A DNA stretch of 64,000 bases from Streptomyces sp. IMTB 2501 (GCF_001953885.1 NZ_MQUS01000007.1:253104-317103), one strand, 5' to 3'; numbered from the stretch's first letter, positions 25,588 to 34,770 are shown. Notes: a model not told the origin generated them from the sequence alone. Program-made: numbers and translations.

Positions 25588-27504
25588 ATGTCGCGCATCG
25601 CGCTCCGCAGATCCGTCGCGACCGCCACCACCGCCCTGCTCTCCCTGAGCGGTCTCCTCCTCTCCTCGCACCCGGCCCTTGCCGACGTCGCCAACGGCGG
25701 CTTCGAGTCGGGCAGTCTGACGGGCTGGACGACCACCGGTACGACCGCGGTGGTCAACTCCGGCGCCCACAGCGGGACGTACGCCGCCCGTGTCGGCGGC
25801 ACCTCGCCCACCAACGGCGACTCGTCCGTCTCCCAGTCCTTCACCGCGCCGGCCGGCGCCGGCCGGCTGTCCTTCTGGTACAGCGTCACCTGCCCCGACA
25901 CGGTGACATACGACTGGGCCACGGCCACTCTCGCCGACACCACGGCCGGCACCACGACGACCGTCCTGGCCAGGACATGCACCAACGGCCAGGGCTGGAA
26001 GCAGGTCACCTCGGCGGTGACCGCCGGGCACAACTACACCCTCGAACTCGTCAGCCATGACGACAACTACACGGGCGACGCCACCTACACGCTCTACGAC
26101 GACGCGGCCTTCACCACGGCCGCTCCCCCTCCCGGTCTGACGCAGGTCAGCACGGACCCGTTCACCAACTCCTCCAGCCAGCACGCCACCGAGCTGGAGC
26201 CGGACACCTTCGCCTGGGGCAACACGGTCGTCGCCTCCTCCCAGGTCGGCCGGTTCACCGACGGCGGCGCCTCCGACATCGGCTGGAACACCTCCACCGA
26301 CGGCGGCACCACCTGGCAGCACGGCATGCTCCCCGGCATCACCACCTACCAGGGCGGCGGCAGCTGGGCCCGCGTGTCCGACCCGTCCGTCGCCTACGAC
26401 GCCAAGCACGGCACCTGGATGGTCTCCGGACTGGTCATCGACTCCGCCGTCAACGGCGCGGGCGTGACGGTCAGCCGTTCCACGAACGGAACCAGCTGGC
26501 AGAACCCGGTCATGGCGGTCGGCAACGACGGCCAGGGCTACGACAAGGAATGGATCGTCTGCGACAACAGCACCTCCAGCGCGTTCTACGGCACCTGCTA
26601 TGTCGAGGTCGACATCACCTCGTCCGGCAACCGTGTGGTCATGAGCCGGTCCACCGACGGCGGCGCCACCTGGTCCGGCCCCGTGTCGCCCTCCGGCAAC
26701 CCGACCGGGCTGGGCGGCCAGCCCCTCGTCCAGCCGAACGGCACGGTCGTGGTCCCCTATTCCACCAACGGGTCCTCGATCCGCGCCTTCAACTCCAGCA
26801 ATGGCGGCTCCAGTTGGAGTTCCAGTGCGCTGGTCGCCAACGTCTCCAGCCACGGCGTGGCCGGCAACCTCCGTGACGGTGAGGGTCTGCCGTCCGCCGA
26901 GATCGACGGGTCCGGCAAGATCTACGTCGCCTGGCAGGACTGCCGCTTCCGGTCCGGCTGCCCCGCCAACGACATCGTCTATGCCACCTCCACCAACGGC
27001 ACCAGCTGGTCGGCCGTGACCCGCGTCCCGATCGACGCCACCACGAGCAGCGCCGACCACTTCATCCCCGGCATCGGCATCGACCCCACCACCTCCGGCA
27101 GCACGGCGAAGATCGGGCTCTACTACTACTTCTACCCGAATGCCAACTGCACCGCTTCCACCTGCCAGTTGGAGGTCGGCTACCTCTCCTCCGCCAACGG
27201 CGGCAGCACCTGGAGCGGTCCGACCACCGTCGCCGGGCCCATGTCCCTGTCCCAGATCGCCGACTCCACCCAGGGACGCATGGTCGGCGACTACATCTCC
27301 ACCTCCGTCCTCAGCGGCAAGGCAGTCTCCGTCTTCGCCGTCGGCAAGACCCCGGCGGGCGGCCAAGCCTTCGACGAAGCCCTCTACACCGCAGGGCCCC
27401 TCGCCGTCACCGGCGGCAGCGCCCGCACGACCACCCACGGCGCGGCGAACGTCACGGCGCCCTCCGAGTCCACCGGATCCGGTCCCCTGCCGACCCGGCG
27501 CTGA
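25588..27504 (+). CDS. Secreted sialidase-like (BNR/Asp-box) protein with N-terminal carbohydrate-binding-like domain
   Basis: A 638-residue protein with a signal peptide (cleavage near HPALA, residue 32). A jelly-roll-like domain follows (about 33-170: NGGFESGSLTGWTT, VTAGHNYTLELVSHDD), then a beta-propeller from about 180 to 610. The propeller has Asp-box loops STDGGTTW, STDGGATWSG, SSNGGSSWS and SANGGSTWSG. Such propellers occur in sialidases and in many uncharacterised secreted hydrolases; the sialidase arginine triad cannot be assigned by eye. The start ATG has AAGGGG seven bases upstream. A decayed relative lies directly upstream and a strong terminator follows. It probably binds or degrades extracellular polysaccharide. 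Confidence 0.85.
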   Translation: MSRIALRRSVATATTALLSLSGLLLSSHPALADVANGGFESGSLTGWTTTGTTAVVNSGAHSGTYAARVGGTSPTNGDSSVSQSFTAPAGAGRLSFWYSVTCPDTVTYDWATATLADTTAGTTTTVLARTCTNGQGWKQVTSAVTAGHNYTLELVSHDDNYTGDATYTLYDDAAFTTAAPPPGLTQVSTDPFTNSSSQHATELEPDTFAWGNTVVASSQVGRFTDGGASDIGWNTSTDGGTTWQHGMLPGITTYQGGGSWARVSDPSVAYDAKHGTWMVSGLVIDSAVNGAGVTVSRSTNGTSWQNPVMAVGNDGQGYDKEWIVCDNSTSSAFYGTCYVEVDITSSGNRVVMSRSTDGGATWSGPVSPSGNPTGLGGQPLVQPNGTVVVPYSTNGSSIRAFNSSNGGSSWSSSALVANVSSHGVAGNLRDGEGLPSAEIDGSGKIYVAWQDCRFRSGCPANDIVYATSTNGTSWSAVTRVPIDATTSSADHFIPGIGIDPTTSGSTAKIGLYYYFYPNANCTASTCQLEVGYLSSANGGSTWSGPTTVAGPMSLSQIADSTQGRMVGDYISTSVLSGKAVSVFAVGKTPAGGQAFDEALYTAGPLAVTGGSARTTTHGAANVTAPSESTGSGPLPTRR

Positions 27505-27524
27505 TCTGCTCGCTGTCCGCCCCG

Positions 27525-27556
27525 AGGTGCGTTCCGGTGTCCGCCGGAACGCACCT
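27525..27556. terminator. Terminator after the sialidase-like gene
   Basis: A perfect 13-bp stem (AGGTGCGTTCCGG and its complement) with a six-base loop lies about 20 bases after the stop. Confidence 0.85.
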
Positions 27557-27633
27557 GTGGGACAGCCGGGGGGCCAGCCTTTGGGCCATGCCCGTGGCGG
27601 GAACCGACCGGCACAGTGGGGAGTCCAACCCGT

Positions 27634-28047
27634 ATGAGGCGCCCCCTGCGCACGGCGCTCGCCGTCCCGGCGCTGGCCGCCGTGCTGGCGGCCACCGGAT
27701 GCGCGGGCTCCCGCTGGGCCGGATCACCGGGCGCGTCCGGCTCCGGAATCGAGGGCCGCACCACGGTCGACGGCGGCTGCCCGGTGATCCGCGTACACAG
27801 CCCCTGCCCCGACCGGCCCCTGAGCGCCCGGCTGACCATCACCGGCGGTGATCCCGAACGGACGGTCGCCGAGACCACCAGCGGTGCCGACGGCCACTTC
27901 CGTGTCTCGCTGCCGCCGGGCACCTACACCGTCCATCCCGTCAACCTCACCGGCGCCGTCGCGCCGATCGCCCAGCCGACGAACGTCAGGGTCACCGGTG
28001 GACGGTTCACCACGGTCGTCATCTCGTTCGACTCGGGTATCCGCTGA
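27634..28047 (+). CDS. Small secreted lipoprotein with carboxypeptidase-regulatory-like fold
   Basis: A 137-residue protein with lipobox VLAATGC near residue 18-24 and a Gly/Ser linker. A compact beta-domain follows, IEGRTTVDGGCPVIRVHSPC to TTVVISFDSGIR, with the pattern G-x-V...T-x-x-x-G-x-F-x-V-x-L-P-x-G-x-Y of transthyretin-like domains (GADGHFRVSLPPGTYTVHP). Two cysteines in the CPVIRVHSPC stretch may form a disulfide. It is anchored outside the membrane; function unknown. ATG 27634 is preferred (GGGGAG about ten bases upstream) to the in-frame GTG at 27616. Confidence 0.75.
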   Translation: MRRPLRTALAVPALAAVLAATGCAGSRWAGSPGASGSGIEGRTTVDGGCPVIRVHSPCPDRPLSARLTITGGDPERTVAETTSGADGHFRVSLPPGTYTVHPVNLTGAVAPIAQPTNVRVTGGRFTTVVISFDSGIR

Positions 28048-28123
28048 GTCCCTCCTCGCCCGAAGGGAACCGATCCGCGGTCGAGAACGTCGCACGGGCG
28101 TCCGGCCGTACGAGGGAGTGGTC

Positions 28124-28624
28124 ATGATGAGGGACGGCAACAGAACCGGGCGCGTGTCCTGGCCTCGGCTCGGGGCCGTCCTGGTCGCCGTCTGCTGCCT
28201 CTTGACCGCCTGCGGAGGCAGCGGCGGCGGCTCACACCCGGACGCGACGCCACCGCCCCCTTCGGCCGATCCGGTCACCCGAGGACCCTCGGAAAGCAGT
28301 CCCGGCACACCGCGTCCCCGCTGCGTCACCGGCTCCGCCACGGTCACCCACAGCCCCGGCGACGCCTCCGTCCACGACCTGTGCGTGCGATCCGGTACGA
28401 CGGTCACCGTGGTCCTTCAGGCCCGCCCCCAGGGCCCATGGCCGCAGCCGCGCACCAGCAATCCGATGCTGGCGCTCGTGACGTCCACCGCCACCGACGG
28501 CAAGGGCGCGACGCGCGCCACGGTCCGAGCGGCGCGCACCGGGTCGGTGACCGTCACCTGGGGGCCGGAGGGCGCTCCGCTCTTCACTCTCCGGCTGAGC
28601 GTGGCGGCATATCCGGTGCAGTGA
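28124..28624 (+). CDS. Secreted lipoprotein of unknown function
   Basis: A 166-residue protein with a lipoprotein signal (CCLLTACGG, lipid-attachment Cys near residue 28) and a Gly/Pro/Ser-rich linker to about 65. A single beta-rich domain of roughly 95 residues follows, with HDLCVRSGTTVTVVLQAR and ARTGSVTVTW, resembling an immunoglobulin-like or cohesin-like strand order. It follows the other lipoprotein by 76 bases and may be co-expressed. ATG 28124 has GAGGGAG five bases upstream. I do not recognise a family. Confidence 0.75.
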   Translation: MMRDGNRTGRVSWPRLGAVLVAVCCLLTACGGSGGGSHPDATPPPPSADPVTRGPSESSPGTPRPRCVTGSATVTHSPGDASVHDLCVRSGTTVTVVLQARPQGPWPQPRTSNPMLALVTSTATDGKGATRATVRAARTGSVTVTWGPEGAPLFTLRLSVAAYPVQ

Positions 28625-28640
28625 GCCCGGAAAACGCCGG

Positions 28641-28679
28641 ACGGCCGGTGTGCCCCCGCGCAGGGAGCACACCGGCCGT
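28641..28679. terminator. Bidirectional terminator
   Basis: A perfect 12-bp stem (ACGGCCGGTGTG and complement, 15-base loop) lies between the convergent lipoprotein and propeller genes. Confidence 0.8.
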
Positions 28680-28703
28680 GGTACGGCGGACGTTCCGCCG
28701 TGT

Positions 28704-31376
28704 TCAGTCCTTACGGCCCTTGAGGCGCCGTACGTCGAAGGACCAGATGCCGCGTCCGTGCGTGGCGGCGTACAGCGTGCCGTCCGGGCCGAGGCGCAGC
28801 TGCATCACGGCCGTGGTCGGCAGGTCGTGCCCCAGGACCAGCCACTTCGTGGCGCCGGCGGGGCGGTAGAAGGTGGCCAGGTCGGTGCCGAGGGCGAGGC
28901 CGCCGTTCGGGAGGAGCTTGACCGTGTCGGCCGGGACGTCGGGCAGGTTGGTGGAGATGTCCGTCCAGTTGGCGCCGCCGTCCTTGGACTCGAAGACGTG
29001 GCCGACGCCCGCGCCGGGGCCCTCGGTCCACTTGCGGGAGAAGCCGTTGACCGCCACGTAGACGTGCTGGGCGTCGGCGGGGTCGACCTCGAAGCCGGAG
29101 ATGTAGCGGTTCGGGATCGTCCCGTCGACCGGGAGGCTGAGCTGGTGCCAGCCGGTGCCGTCGGCGTTGCCGACCGCGATGCCGCGGGTGAAGCCCTGGT
29201 TGTTGCAGGGCCCGCACCAGCCGACGTACACCGTGCCGCCGGAGGACGCCACGGCCGTGGCCACATGGCCTTCACCGAGGTCGTAGGCGTTCGTCCACTC
29301 CTTGCCGGAGCGGATGGCGTAGCCCTTGGTGTTCACCCACACGTGCCGGCCACCGGCGATCCAGGTGTTGGGGTCCTTGGCGTCAGCGGAGATCGGGGCG
29401 ATGAAGCGGGCGCCCGCGCCGCCGAGGTCCTTGTCCGGCGGGGCGACCTCGTACTCGGTGGCCTTCGACGGGTCCGTGGACCACGAGCCGTCGTTCACGC
29501 CGCAGTTCTGGGTGACCCACAGGTCGAGGTAGACGTACTCGGCGGCGATGTTGCAGCCGTTCGCGGGGTCGGTGATCGTGTCACCGCCGTCACCGCCGAA
29601 GTTGGAGCCCATGACCTTGTCCCGGCCGCGCAGGATCGACTGGCCGTTGTCCTGGAGCCCGCCGGTCACCGAGACCCCACCATAGGTGAGGTCCTTGCCG
29701 ACGCCCACCGAGTAGTACTGGAGGGTGTCGAGGGTGCCGTCGCTCAGGGACTGCCAGTCCTTGGCGTGACCGCCCGAGTCGACGGCGCCGTTCAGCGGGC
29801 GGCGGTAGATGCCGCCGTCGTTGCCGACGTAGGCCCAGGTCTTGCCCCGGTAGCTGCCGATGGCGACCGCGTGCTGGTCGGAGTGGGTGGTGGGCGAGCA
29901 GTCACCCGTCTGCTTCGAGGGGTCGATGCTCCAGCACGGGAAGGGGAAGTTCCAGTACGGGCCCGGAGTCGTCCAGCTCTGGCCGCCGTTCTTGGTCTCG
30001 AAGACCTCTTCCAGGCCGAGGTAGAGATGATCCGGGTTGGCCGGGTCGACCTGGAGGAACTGGTTGTACCAGGACTGGATGCCGGGCATGTAACCGGCGG
30101 TCTGCAGCGCCGACCCGGACGCCTTCAGCTTGGTGTAGTCCGCGATCAGCGTCCACGGCCCGAACGGCGAGCCGTTCTTGGAGACGTACACGCCCTTGAG
30201 CCCGCTGTCCGGGTTGGCGGCCATCTGCGCCGGGGACTGGTCGATGGCGTACAGGCGCGAGCCGTCGGCCGCCGCGGCGAAGGTCATGTTGCCGACGTCG
30301 GCACTGCTGGTGGGCAGGTCACCGAGCCCGCTGACCGGCTTCCAGCTGCCGTCGTCCGCCTTGGCGTACAGGCCGTTGTAGGTGTCACCGCCACGCCAGC
30401 CGACCGCGAGCAGAACCTTGGAGGGGTCCTTCGGGTCGACGGCGATGTCGTTGGCGATGTTCTTGTACGGCGCGCTCGGGTCGTCCGCCTTCGCACCGCC
30501 CGGCAGATAGTCCGGGTTGGGAGCGAACTCGTGCTTCCACGGACCGGACAGGACGGTTGAGGAGTGCGACCAGACACCGGTGCTGGTCGCCGCCCACACC
30601 GTGGTGCCGGCGAAGCGCAGCGCGTGGATGACGGTGGACTCCAGCTCGGCGCCGCCGACGCGGTCACCGGGCTGGAACTGCCCGTGACGCGGGTCCTTGA
30701 GGACGTACACGCCCGTACCCACGAAGGACGTCGCCCCGGTGTTGGACTCGCCCGTGGCGTACCAGAGCCGCTGCCGGCCGTCGAGGGAGAGGGTGCCGGT
30801 CGACAGGGACGGCAGCTTGTCGGAGATCGGCTTCCAGTGCCCGCCGCCGGTCGTCGAGCGGAAGACACCGCCGTTGGCTCCGCCCGCGTACACATAGCCC
30901 TGGTCGTCGGCGGCGATCCCGGTGATCCGCCCGGTCACGTCGCCCGCGCCGGCACTGGAGTTGGAGTTCACATCGCGGTAGCGGGGATCGTCGGCGTTGT
31001 ACGCCTTCTTCGTGACGTGGTCCCAGCCGCCGCTCGTGTGCCGCATCGACTGCAGCTGCTGCCAGGCCGCCCCGTAGGCGCCGGGCGCGACCACACCGGG
31101 CGCGGTGCGCGCCTCGGTGAACTGGGCCGTCGACTCGGCGGAATTCTCCGCCTCGTCGGCACCGCCGTCGTCCCCCTCTGCGGCGAAGGCGGATATTCCG
31201 TGGCCCGCGTGGACCGCCTTGATGTGCTGACGGCCTATCGCGGCCTGGTGGCGCGCCTGCCAGGGCCGGGGTCTCGTATCGTGCGAGGCCGCGAACGACT
31301 GGGTGGTCACCAGTCCGAACGCGGCCGCTACGACGGTACAGGTGATGAACCGCCGCTGATGCCTCGTGGGCAGCAT
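28704..31376 (-). CDS. Large secreted sortilin/BNR-type beta-propeller protein
   Basis: An 890-residue exported protein. The start ATG 31376 (MLPTRHQRRF) is chosen because GGAGGAGAGGGC directly precedes it. A signal peptide ends near SFAAS (about 31) and a linker runs to about 110. Repeated propeller blades follow, with loops such as FRSTTGGGHWKPISDKLP near 205, TKNGGQSWTTPG near 490 and SKDGGANWTDISTNLPD near 830. The C-terminus GTLYAATHGRGIWSFDVRRL is characteristic of this double-propeller group, related to the sortilin and xyloglucanase-like fold. Catalytic residues are not evident. It likely binds or acts on extracellular polymers. It is the second of three intact propeller proteins in this region. 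Confidence 0.85.
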   Translation of the reverse strand: MLPTRHQRRFITCTVVAAAFGLVTTQSFAASHDTRPRPWQARHQAAIGRQHIKAVHAGHGISAFAAEGDDGGADEAENSAESTAQFTEARTAPGVVAPGAYGAAWQQLQSMRHTSGGWDHVTKKAYNADDPRYRDVNSNSSAGAGDVTGRITGIAADDQGYVYAGGANGGVFRSTTGGGHWKPISDKLPSLSTGTLSLDGRQRLWYATGESNTGATSFVGTGVYVLKDPRHGQFQPGDRVGGAELESTVIHALRFAGTTVWAATSTGVWSHSSTVLSGPWKHEFAPNPDYLPGGAKADDPSAPYKNIANDIAVDPKDPSKVLLAVGWRGGDTYNGLYAKADDGSWKPVSGLGDLPTSSADVGNMTFAAAADGSRLYAIDQSPAQMAANPDSGLKGVYVSKNGSPFGPWTLIADYTKLKASGSALQTAGYMPGIQSWYNQFLQVDPANPDHLYLGLEEVFETKNGGQSWTTPGPYWNFPFPCWSIDPSKQTGDCSPTTHSDQHAVAIGSYRGKTWAYVGNDGGIYRRPLNGAVDSGGHAKDWQSLSDGTLDTLQYYSVGVGKDLTYGGVSVTGGLQDNGQSILRGRDKVMGSNFGGDGGDTITDPANGCNIAAEYVYLDLWVTQNCGVNDGSWSTDPSKATEYEVAPPDKDLGGAGARFIAPISADAKDPNTWIAGGRHVWVNTKGYAIRSGKEWTNAYDLGEGHVATAVASSGGTVYVGWCGPCNNQGFTRGIAVGNADGTGWHQLSLPVDGTIPNRYISGFEVDPADAQHVYVAVNGFSRKWTEGPGAGVGHVFESKDGGANWTDISTNLPDVPADTVKLLPNGGLALGTDLATFYRPAGATKWLVLGHDLPTTAVMQLRLGPDGTLYAATHGRGIWSFDVRRLKGRKD

Positions 31377-31581
31377 GCCCTCTCCTCCCTGCAGCGGGCA
31401 TATGGGGGTGTCCCGGTGCAGGGGGGATCTTGGCGTGACCACAACAGTCACACAAAGGGCTCACAGGAAAAATGGCACGCTGTTTACCTTGCGGCTCACG
31501 GGAGCCCGGACTTCCACTCCCCCACAGCTGTTGAGGCCCCCCAGGCCGGTCCCGGAGCCGACGAGCAGGATCAGCCTCTGA

Positions 31582-33150
31582 TCACCGGAGGATCCGGTGC
31601 GGGCGGGCCGCCTTGAGGGCCGTCGCGCGCGGTGTGACGCCGGCGGCGACGGGGCCATGGCCGGTGTCGGCGGCTGCGAACCACCCGCTGTAGGCGTCCG
31701 TCGAATCCTGCGGAGCGCCGGCGTTGGTCTCGACGAACAGCGGCCGCACGGCGCAGCGGCCATCGGCGGCGAGGCCCTCGTAGTCACCGAGGAAGTGGCC
31801 CCCGGCGTACGGGGCCTGGAGCCAGTCGAACACCTGGGAGATTCGGCGCTCGGTGGCGTGGTTCTCGGCGCCGCGCGCAAAGGTGAGCAGCCAGGCGACG
31901 GTGGGCAGGGTCGTGGTGTTCCCGGCGGTGAGGTAGCGCAGGTCGTAGTAGGTGATCGCAACCGTGCCGTGGGCGTCCACGCTGATCGAGGGCGTGAAGG
32001 CGGGCGCGGAGGCGACGGAGTTGACCCGCTGAGAAGCTGACCAGGTCCGGCCACCGTCGGTGGAACGGGTCAGCTCCACGGAGTTGTAGGCACCAGCGCT
32101 GAAGTCCGATCCTTCGTAGGCGACATACAGCTCACCGGTGTGCGGATCGATGGCGACGTTCGGCAGGTCGCCGCCCGCCCGCAGCGCCTTGGTGGCGTCG
32201 CCGGGGGCGTTGGGGTCCACCTCGGGCGCGGCCGTGTCCTTTGCGATGGTGACGGGCTTGCTCCATGTACGGCCCTGATCGGTCGACTTGACGACGGCGA
32301 AGTGCAGGTCGGTGGGTGTGAAGGTGCCGGTCGTGTAGTCGATGTCGTACGTCTGCCAGTCGAAGACGTCGTAGAGGGTGTCGGTGCGCGGGTCGACGAC
32401 GATGACATTGCCGATGGTCTGCGAGTGCGGGACGACCGAGGTGTCCACGAACGGGCGGGCCGTGGACCAGTGCCGTCCGCCGTCGCGGGTGACGGAGATG
32501 TAGGCGGGCCCGTCGTAGACCTTGGCGGGGTCGTCCTCGTCGATGCGGTCCCAGACCTGGTAGGCGACACCCGGGTGCACGGGGTCGGCCGTGACGGAGT
32601 TCTTGTCGTTGCTGAACTGGGCCTGTGTGTCGTCGATCAGAGGAGTCGTCCGCGTCCAGGTGCGTCCACCGTCGTACGACGTCGAGGCGGCCACGCCGTT
32701 GCGCGCGTCGGTGGCGTCGAACACCAGCCCGCTGGCGTAGACCGTGCCGTCGGGGCCGGTGCTCACCCATCCGTCCGACGCGCGCTGGTAGTCGAGCCCG
32801 CCCGGCGCGCAGTGCGAGAACGGCAGCGGGGTCTCGGTGAAGTGCCGCCCGTCGTGGGTGTACGTGGCGGTCAGACCCCGGGCGCCGCCGTTGGACCAGC
32901 GGTCCTGCTGGAAGATGCCGACCGCGTCGCGCGGGTCGCGCGGGGAAGCGGTGACGTACGGTTCGTCCTCTGCGGACGGGTAGTTGGTGCCCGTGCCGTC
33001 GCCGCTGATGTCGCAGGCGGCGTAGGGGTCACCGGGCGAGACCGGACGGACCGGCTGTGCGTCGCCCGCGGCCGTGGAACTGCCCACAGCGGCGACGAGC
33101 AGAAACGCGGCCGCGGTGGCCACGAGAGACGCTCTCGTACGTGTGCGCAT
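31582..33150 (-). CDS. Secreted Asp-box (sialidase-superfamily) protein
   Basis: A 522-residue protein with a signal peptide (1-about 29) and a six-bladed propeller. Asp-box loops include TSYDGGRTWTR near 170, TRDGGRHWST near 240, STDQGRTWSKP near 300 and STDGGRTWSAS near 390, ending with FLGDYEGLAADG and FVETNAG. ATG 33150 is the start, with GGGGG seven bases upstream. No secondary domain is attached. It is the third intact propeller protein in this run and may be a glycan-binding or lytic enzyme; the sialidase catalytic set is not visible by eye. The 205 bases between it and the sortilin-like gene hold no other gene. Confidence 0.83.
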   Translation of the reverse strand: MRTRTRASLVATAAAFLLVAAVGSSTAAGDAQPVRPVSPGDPYAACDISGDGTGTNYPSAEDEPYVTASPRDPRDAVGIFQQDRWSNGGARGLTATYTHDGRHFTETPLPFSHCAPGGLDYQRASDGWVSTGPDGTVYASGLVFDATDARNGVAASTSYDGGRTWTRTTPLIDDTQAQFSNDKNSVTADPVHPGVAYQVWDRIDEDDPAKVYDGPAYISVTRDGGRHWSTARPFVDTSVVPHSQTIGNVIVVDPRTDTLYDVFDWQTYDIDYTTGTFTPTDLHFAVVKSTDQGRTWSKPVTIAKDTAAPEVDPNAPGDATKALRAGGDLPNVAIDPHTGELYVAYEGSDFSAGAYNSVELTRSTDGGRTWSASQRVNSVASAPAFTPSISVDAHGTVAITYYDLRYLTAGNTTTLPTVAWLLTFARGAENHATERRISQVFDWLQAPYAGGHFLGDYEGLAADGRCAVRPLFVETNAGAPQDSTDAYSGWFAAADTGHGPVAAGVTPRATALKAARPHRILR

Positions 33151-33291
33151 GGCGATACCCCCAACTCTCCGAAGAACGGCCTGACTTGGGCTGTGCGTCG
33201 CCGGGTGAGCGTAGCCCTGCGCCGGGTGAGCAGAGTTGGTGGAAGCGGTCAAGGACACGTCAATTGTTGTACGGACGCTGCCGGCGGCTGC

Positions 33292-33338
33292 GGTGCCGGC
33301 GGGATTCGAACCCGCGGGCAGGGAGGAGCAGAGGCACC
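33292..33338 (-). other. tRNA-like relic: acceptor stem plus T-arm only
   Basis: On the minus strand GGTGCC, a 17-nt linker, the T-arm GCGGG-TTCGAAT-CCCGC and then C-GGCACC fold into a six-pair acceptor-like stem carrying a normal T-arm. D- and anticodon arms are absent and no CCA is encoded. This looks like a tRNA 3' end, possibly an old attachment site of an integrative element. It is not a functional tRNA. Confidence 0.5.
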
Positions 33339-33351
33339 CCGTGGAAGCCGG

Positions 33352-33912
33352 CTACGCCAGGAGGCGCAGCCTGGCCAGCCGCATCACCTCCTCGCGGCTG
33401 CGGCCACTGTGGTCCGCGGCGATGAAGTGGCTGCCGATGCGCAGCGAGTAGGTGAGCAGACAGCGGACCTCGACCTCGTCCTCGTCGGGACAGAAGGCGC
33501 CGAACAGCGAGCGCAGGTACTCCATGCGCCGGTTGTCCACGTGTCGGAGCCGCTGTGCGACGGCTTCGTCGTGCCGGGCCCAGTCGCGGATCGCCAGCTC
33601 CACGGCGACGCCGGTCGCCGGGCTGTCGCCGACGGAGGCGACGACCGTGAACAGCCGCTCAAGTCTGGCCCTGGCGTCTCCACCACCGCTCTCGACCTGC
33701 TCGATCACCTTCTCCGTGACCTCACGCTCCCACGTGTCGAGCATGTCGGCGAGGAGCGCACCCCGGTTGGCGAAGTACCCGTAGAACCCGCCCTTGCTGA
33801 CCCGGAGCGCCTGCGCCAGCGACTCGACCCGGACGGCTTCCGGGCCGCCGGCGGCCAGCGCCCGCAGCCCCTCCTCGATCCACTTGGCGCGAGGCGTGCG
33901 TGTCACGCCCAT
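33352..33912 (-). CDS. TetR-family repressor
   Basis: A 186-residue regulator with the TetR helix-turn-helix at the N-terminus (PEAVRVESLAQALRVSKGGF then YGYFANRGALLADML) and an all-helical ligand domain. It is divergent from the DUF2867 gene across a 109-base gap that holds a long inverted repeat with two operator-like half-palindromes. It probably represses both genes and responds to a small lipophilic ligand. ATG 33912 (MGVTRTPRAKW) is the start, with GGGGAGAC upstream. Confidence 0.92.
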   Translation of the reverse strand: MGVTRTPRAKWIEEGLRALAAGGPEAVRVESLAQALRVSKGGFYGYFANRGALLADMLDTWEREVTEKVIEQVESGGGDARARLERLFTVVASVGDSPATGVAVELAIRDWARHDEAVAQRLRHVDNRRMEYLRSLFGAFCPDEDEVEVRCLLTYSLRIGSHFIAADHSGRSREEVMRLARLRLLA

Positions 33913-33944
33913 GATGTGTCTCCCCTCACACGTCTCCCGTCGAA

Positions 33945-33995
33945 TATACGGTGCCGTATAGCTCCCTCTAGGCTTGAGCTATACGGCACCGTATA
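33945..33995. promoter_or_regulatory. Twin TetR operators in a 20-bp inverted repeat
   Basis: TATACGGTGCCGTATAGCTC at 33945-33964 is perfectly complementary to 33976-33995, with an 11-base spacer. Each arm contains its own near-palindrome ATACGG-NN-CCGTAT, typical of TetR sites. Confidence 0.88.
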
Positions 33996-34021
33996 GATAA
34001 TCGTATGGACAGGGGCCTGCC

Positions 34022-34636
34022 ATGAGACTCCCCGCAACCGCGCACACCTCCCGTCCCTGGCGGATCCACGAGATCGCCGGCGACTTCCGCGTCGAGGACG
34101 TGTGGGCGCTTCCGACGCCCGGCGGCCGTGACGATCTCCCTTACCTGGTCCGCCAGTTCACACGCGGCGACTTCGTGGAGAACAGCACCTCCCCGGTGGC
34201 GCGCCTGCTCTTCGCGGTCCGCTGGAAACTCGGGGCACTGCTCGGCTGGGACAAGCCCGGCACCGGCGTCGGCAGGCGCGTGCACACCCTCCTCGACCGC
34301 TTGCCGGAAGATCTCCGCGAGGCTCCCCGGGGACCCGCCTTCCGCGGGGGCAAGTTCACACCCCTCTATCTGACGCAGGACGAGTGGGCGGCCGAGATGG
34401 CGAACCAGACCGTGCACGCGGTGCTGCACATCGGCTGGGTTGCAGACGACTCCGGCGGCTACCGCGGCCAGATGGCCGTCCTGGTGAAGCCCAACGGGCC
34501 CTTCGGCACCCTCTACATGGCAGCCATCAAGCCCTTCCGATACCTCGGGGTGTATCCGGCGCTGCTCCGCGCGATCGGACGTACATGGCAGGCCGGAGCC
34601 GACGAAAGGGCGCGGGCCGACCGGGGACAGCAGTGA
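34022..34636 (+). CDS. DUF2867 family protein
   Basis: A 204-residue protein resembling the DUF2867 family: HEIAGDFRVEDVWALPTPGG at 16-35, FVENSTSPVARLLFAVRWKL near 58 and YMAAIKPFRYLGVYPALL near 180. DUF2867 domains have a polyketide-cyclase/START-like shape and often follow a TetR repressor or an NAD-dependent epimerase. There is no signal peptide; two weak hydrophobic stretches could touch the membrane. It is expressed from the gap with the twin TetR operators, and AGGGG lies six bases before ATG 34022. A role in handling a lipophilic ligand sensed by the repressor is plausible but unproven. Confidence 0.82.
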   Translation: MRLPATAHTSRPWRIHEIAGDFRVEDVWALPTPGGRDDLPYLVRQFTRGDFVENSTSPVARLLFAVRWKLGALLGWDKPGTGVGRRVHTLLDRLPEDLREAPRGPAFRGGKFTPLYLTQDEWAAEMANQTVHAVLHIGWVADDSGGYRGQMAVLVKPNGPFGTLYMAAIKPFRYLGVYPALLRAIGRTWQAGADERARADRGQQ

Positions 34637-34770
34637 GCCCAACTGTCGCGTCGGCGGCGTGCCGGGAGCAGGCCGATGGCGAGTACGTCTGTGGCGGGCG
34701 GTCACAGGTGCGGTCGCGGAGCGGTCTGCGGGACGGCGACGCGGCGGGGGGACGACGCGATCGGTGAAGT

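Noticed and set aside
25231..27438. 735-codon minus-strand open frame opposite the sialidase-like gene
   Set aside because: Gly/Val/Asp-biased text without motifs, exactly antisense to a gene with signal peptide and Asp boxes.
33292..33338. A functional tRNA gene
   Set aside because: Only the T-arm and an acceptor-like stem are present; D and anticodon arms are missing.
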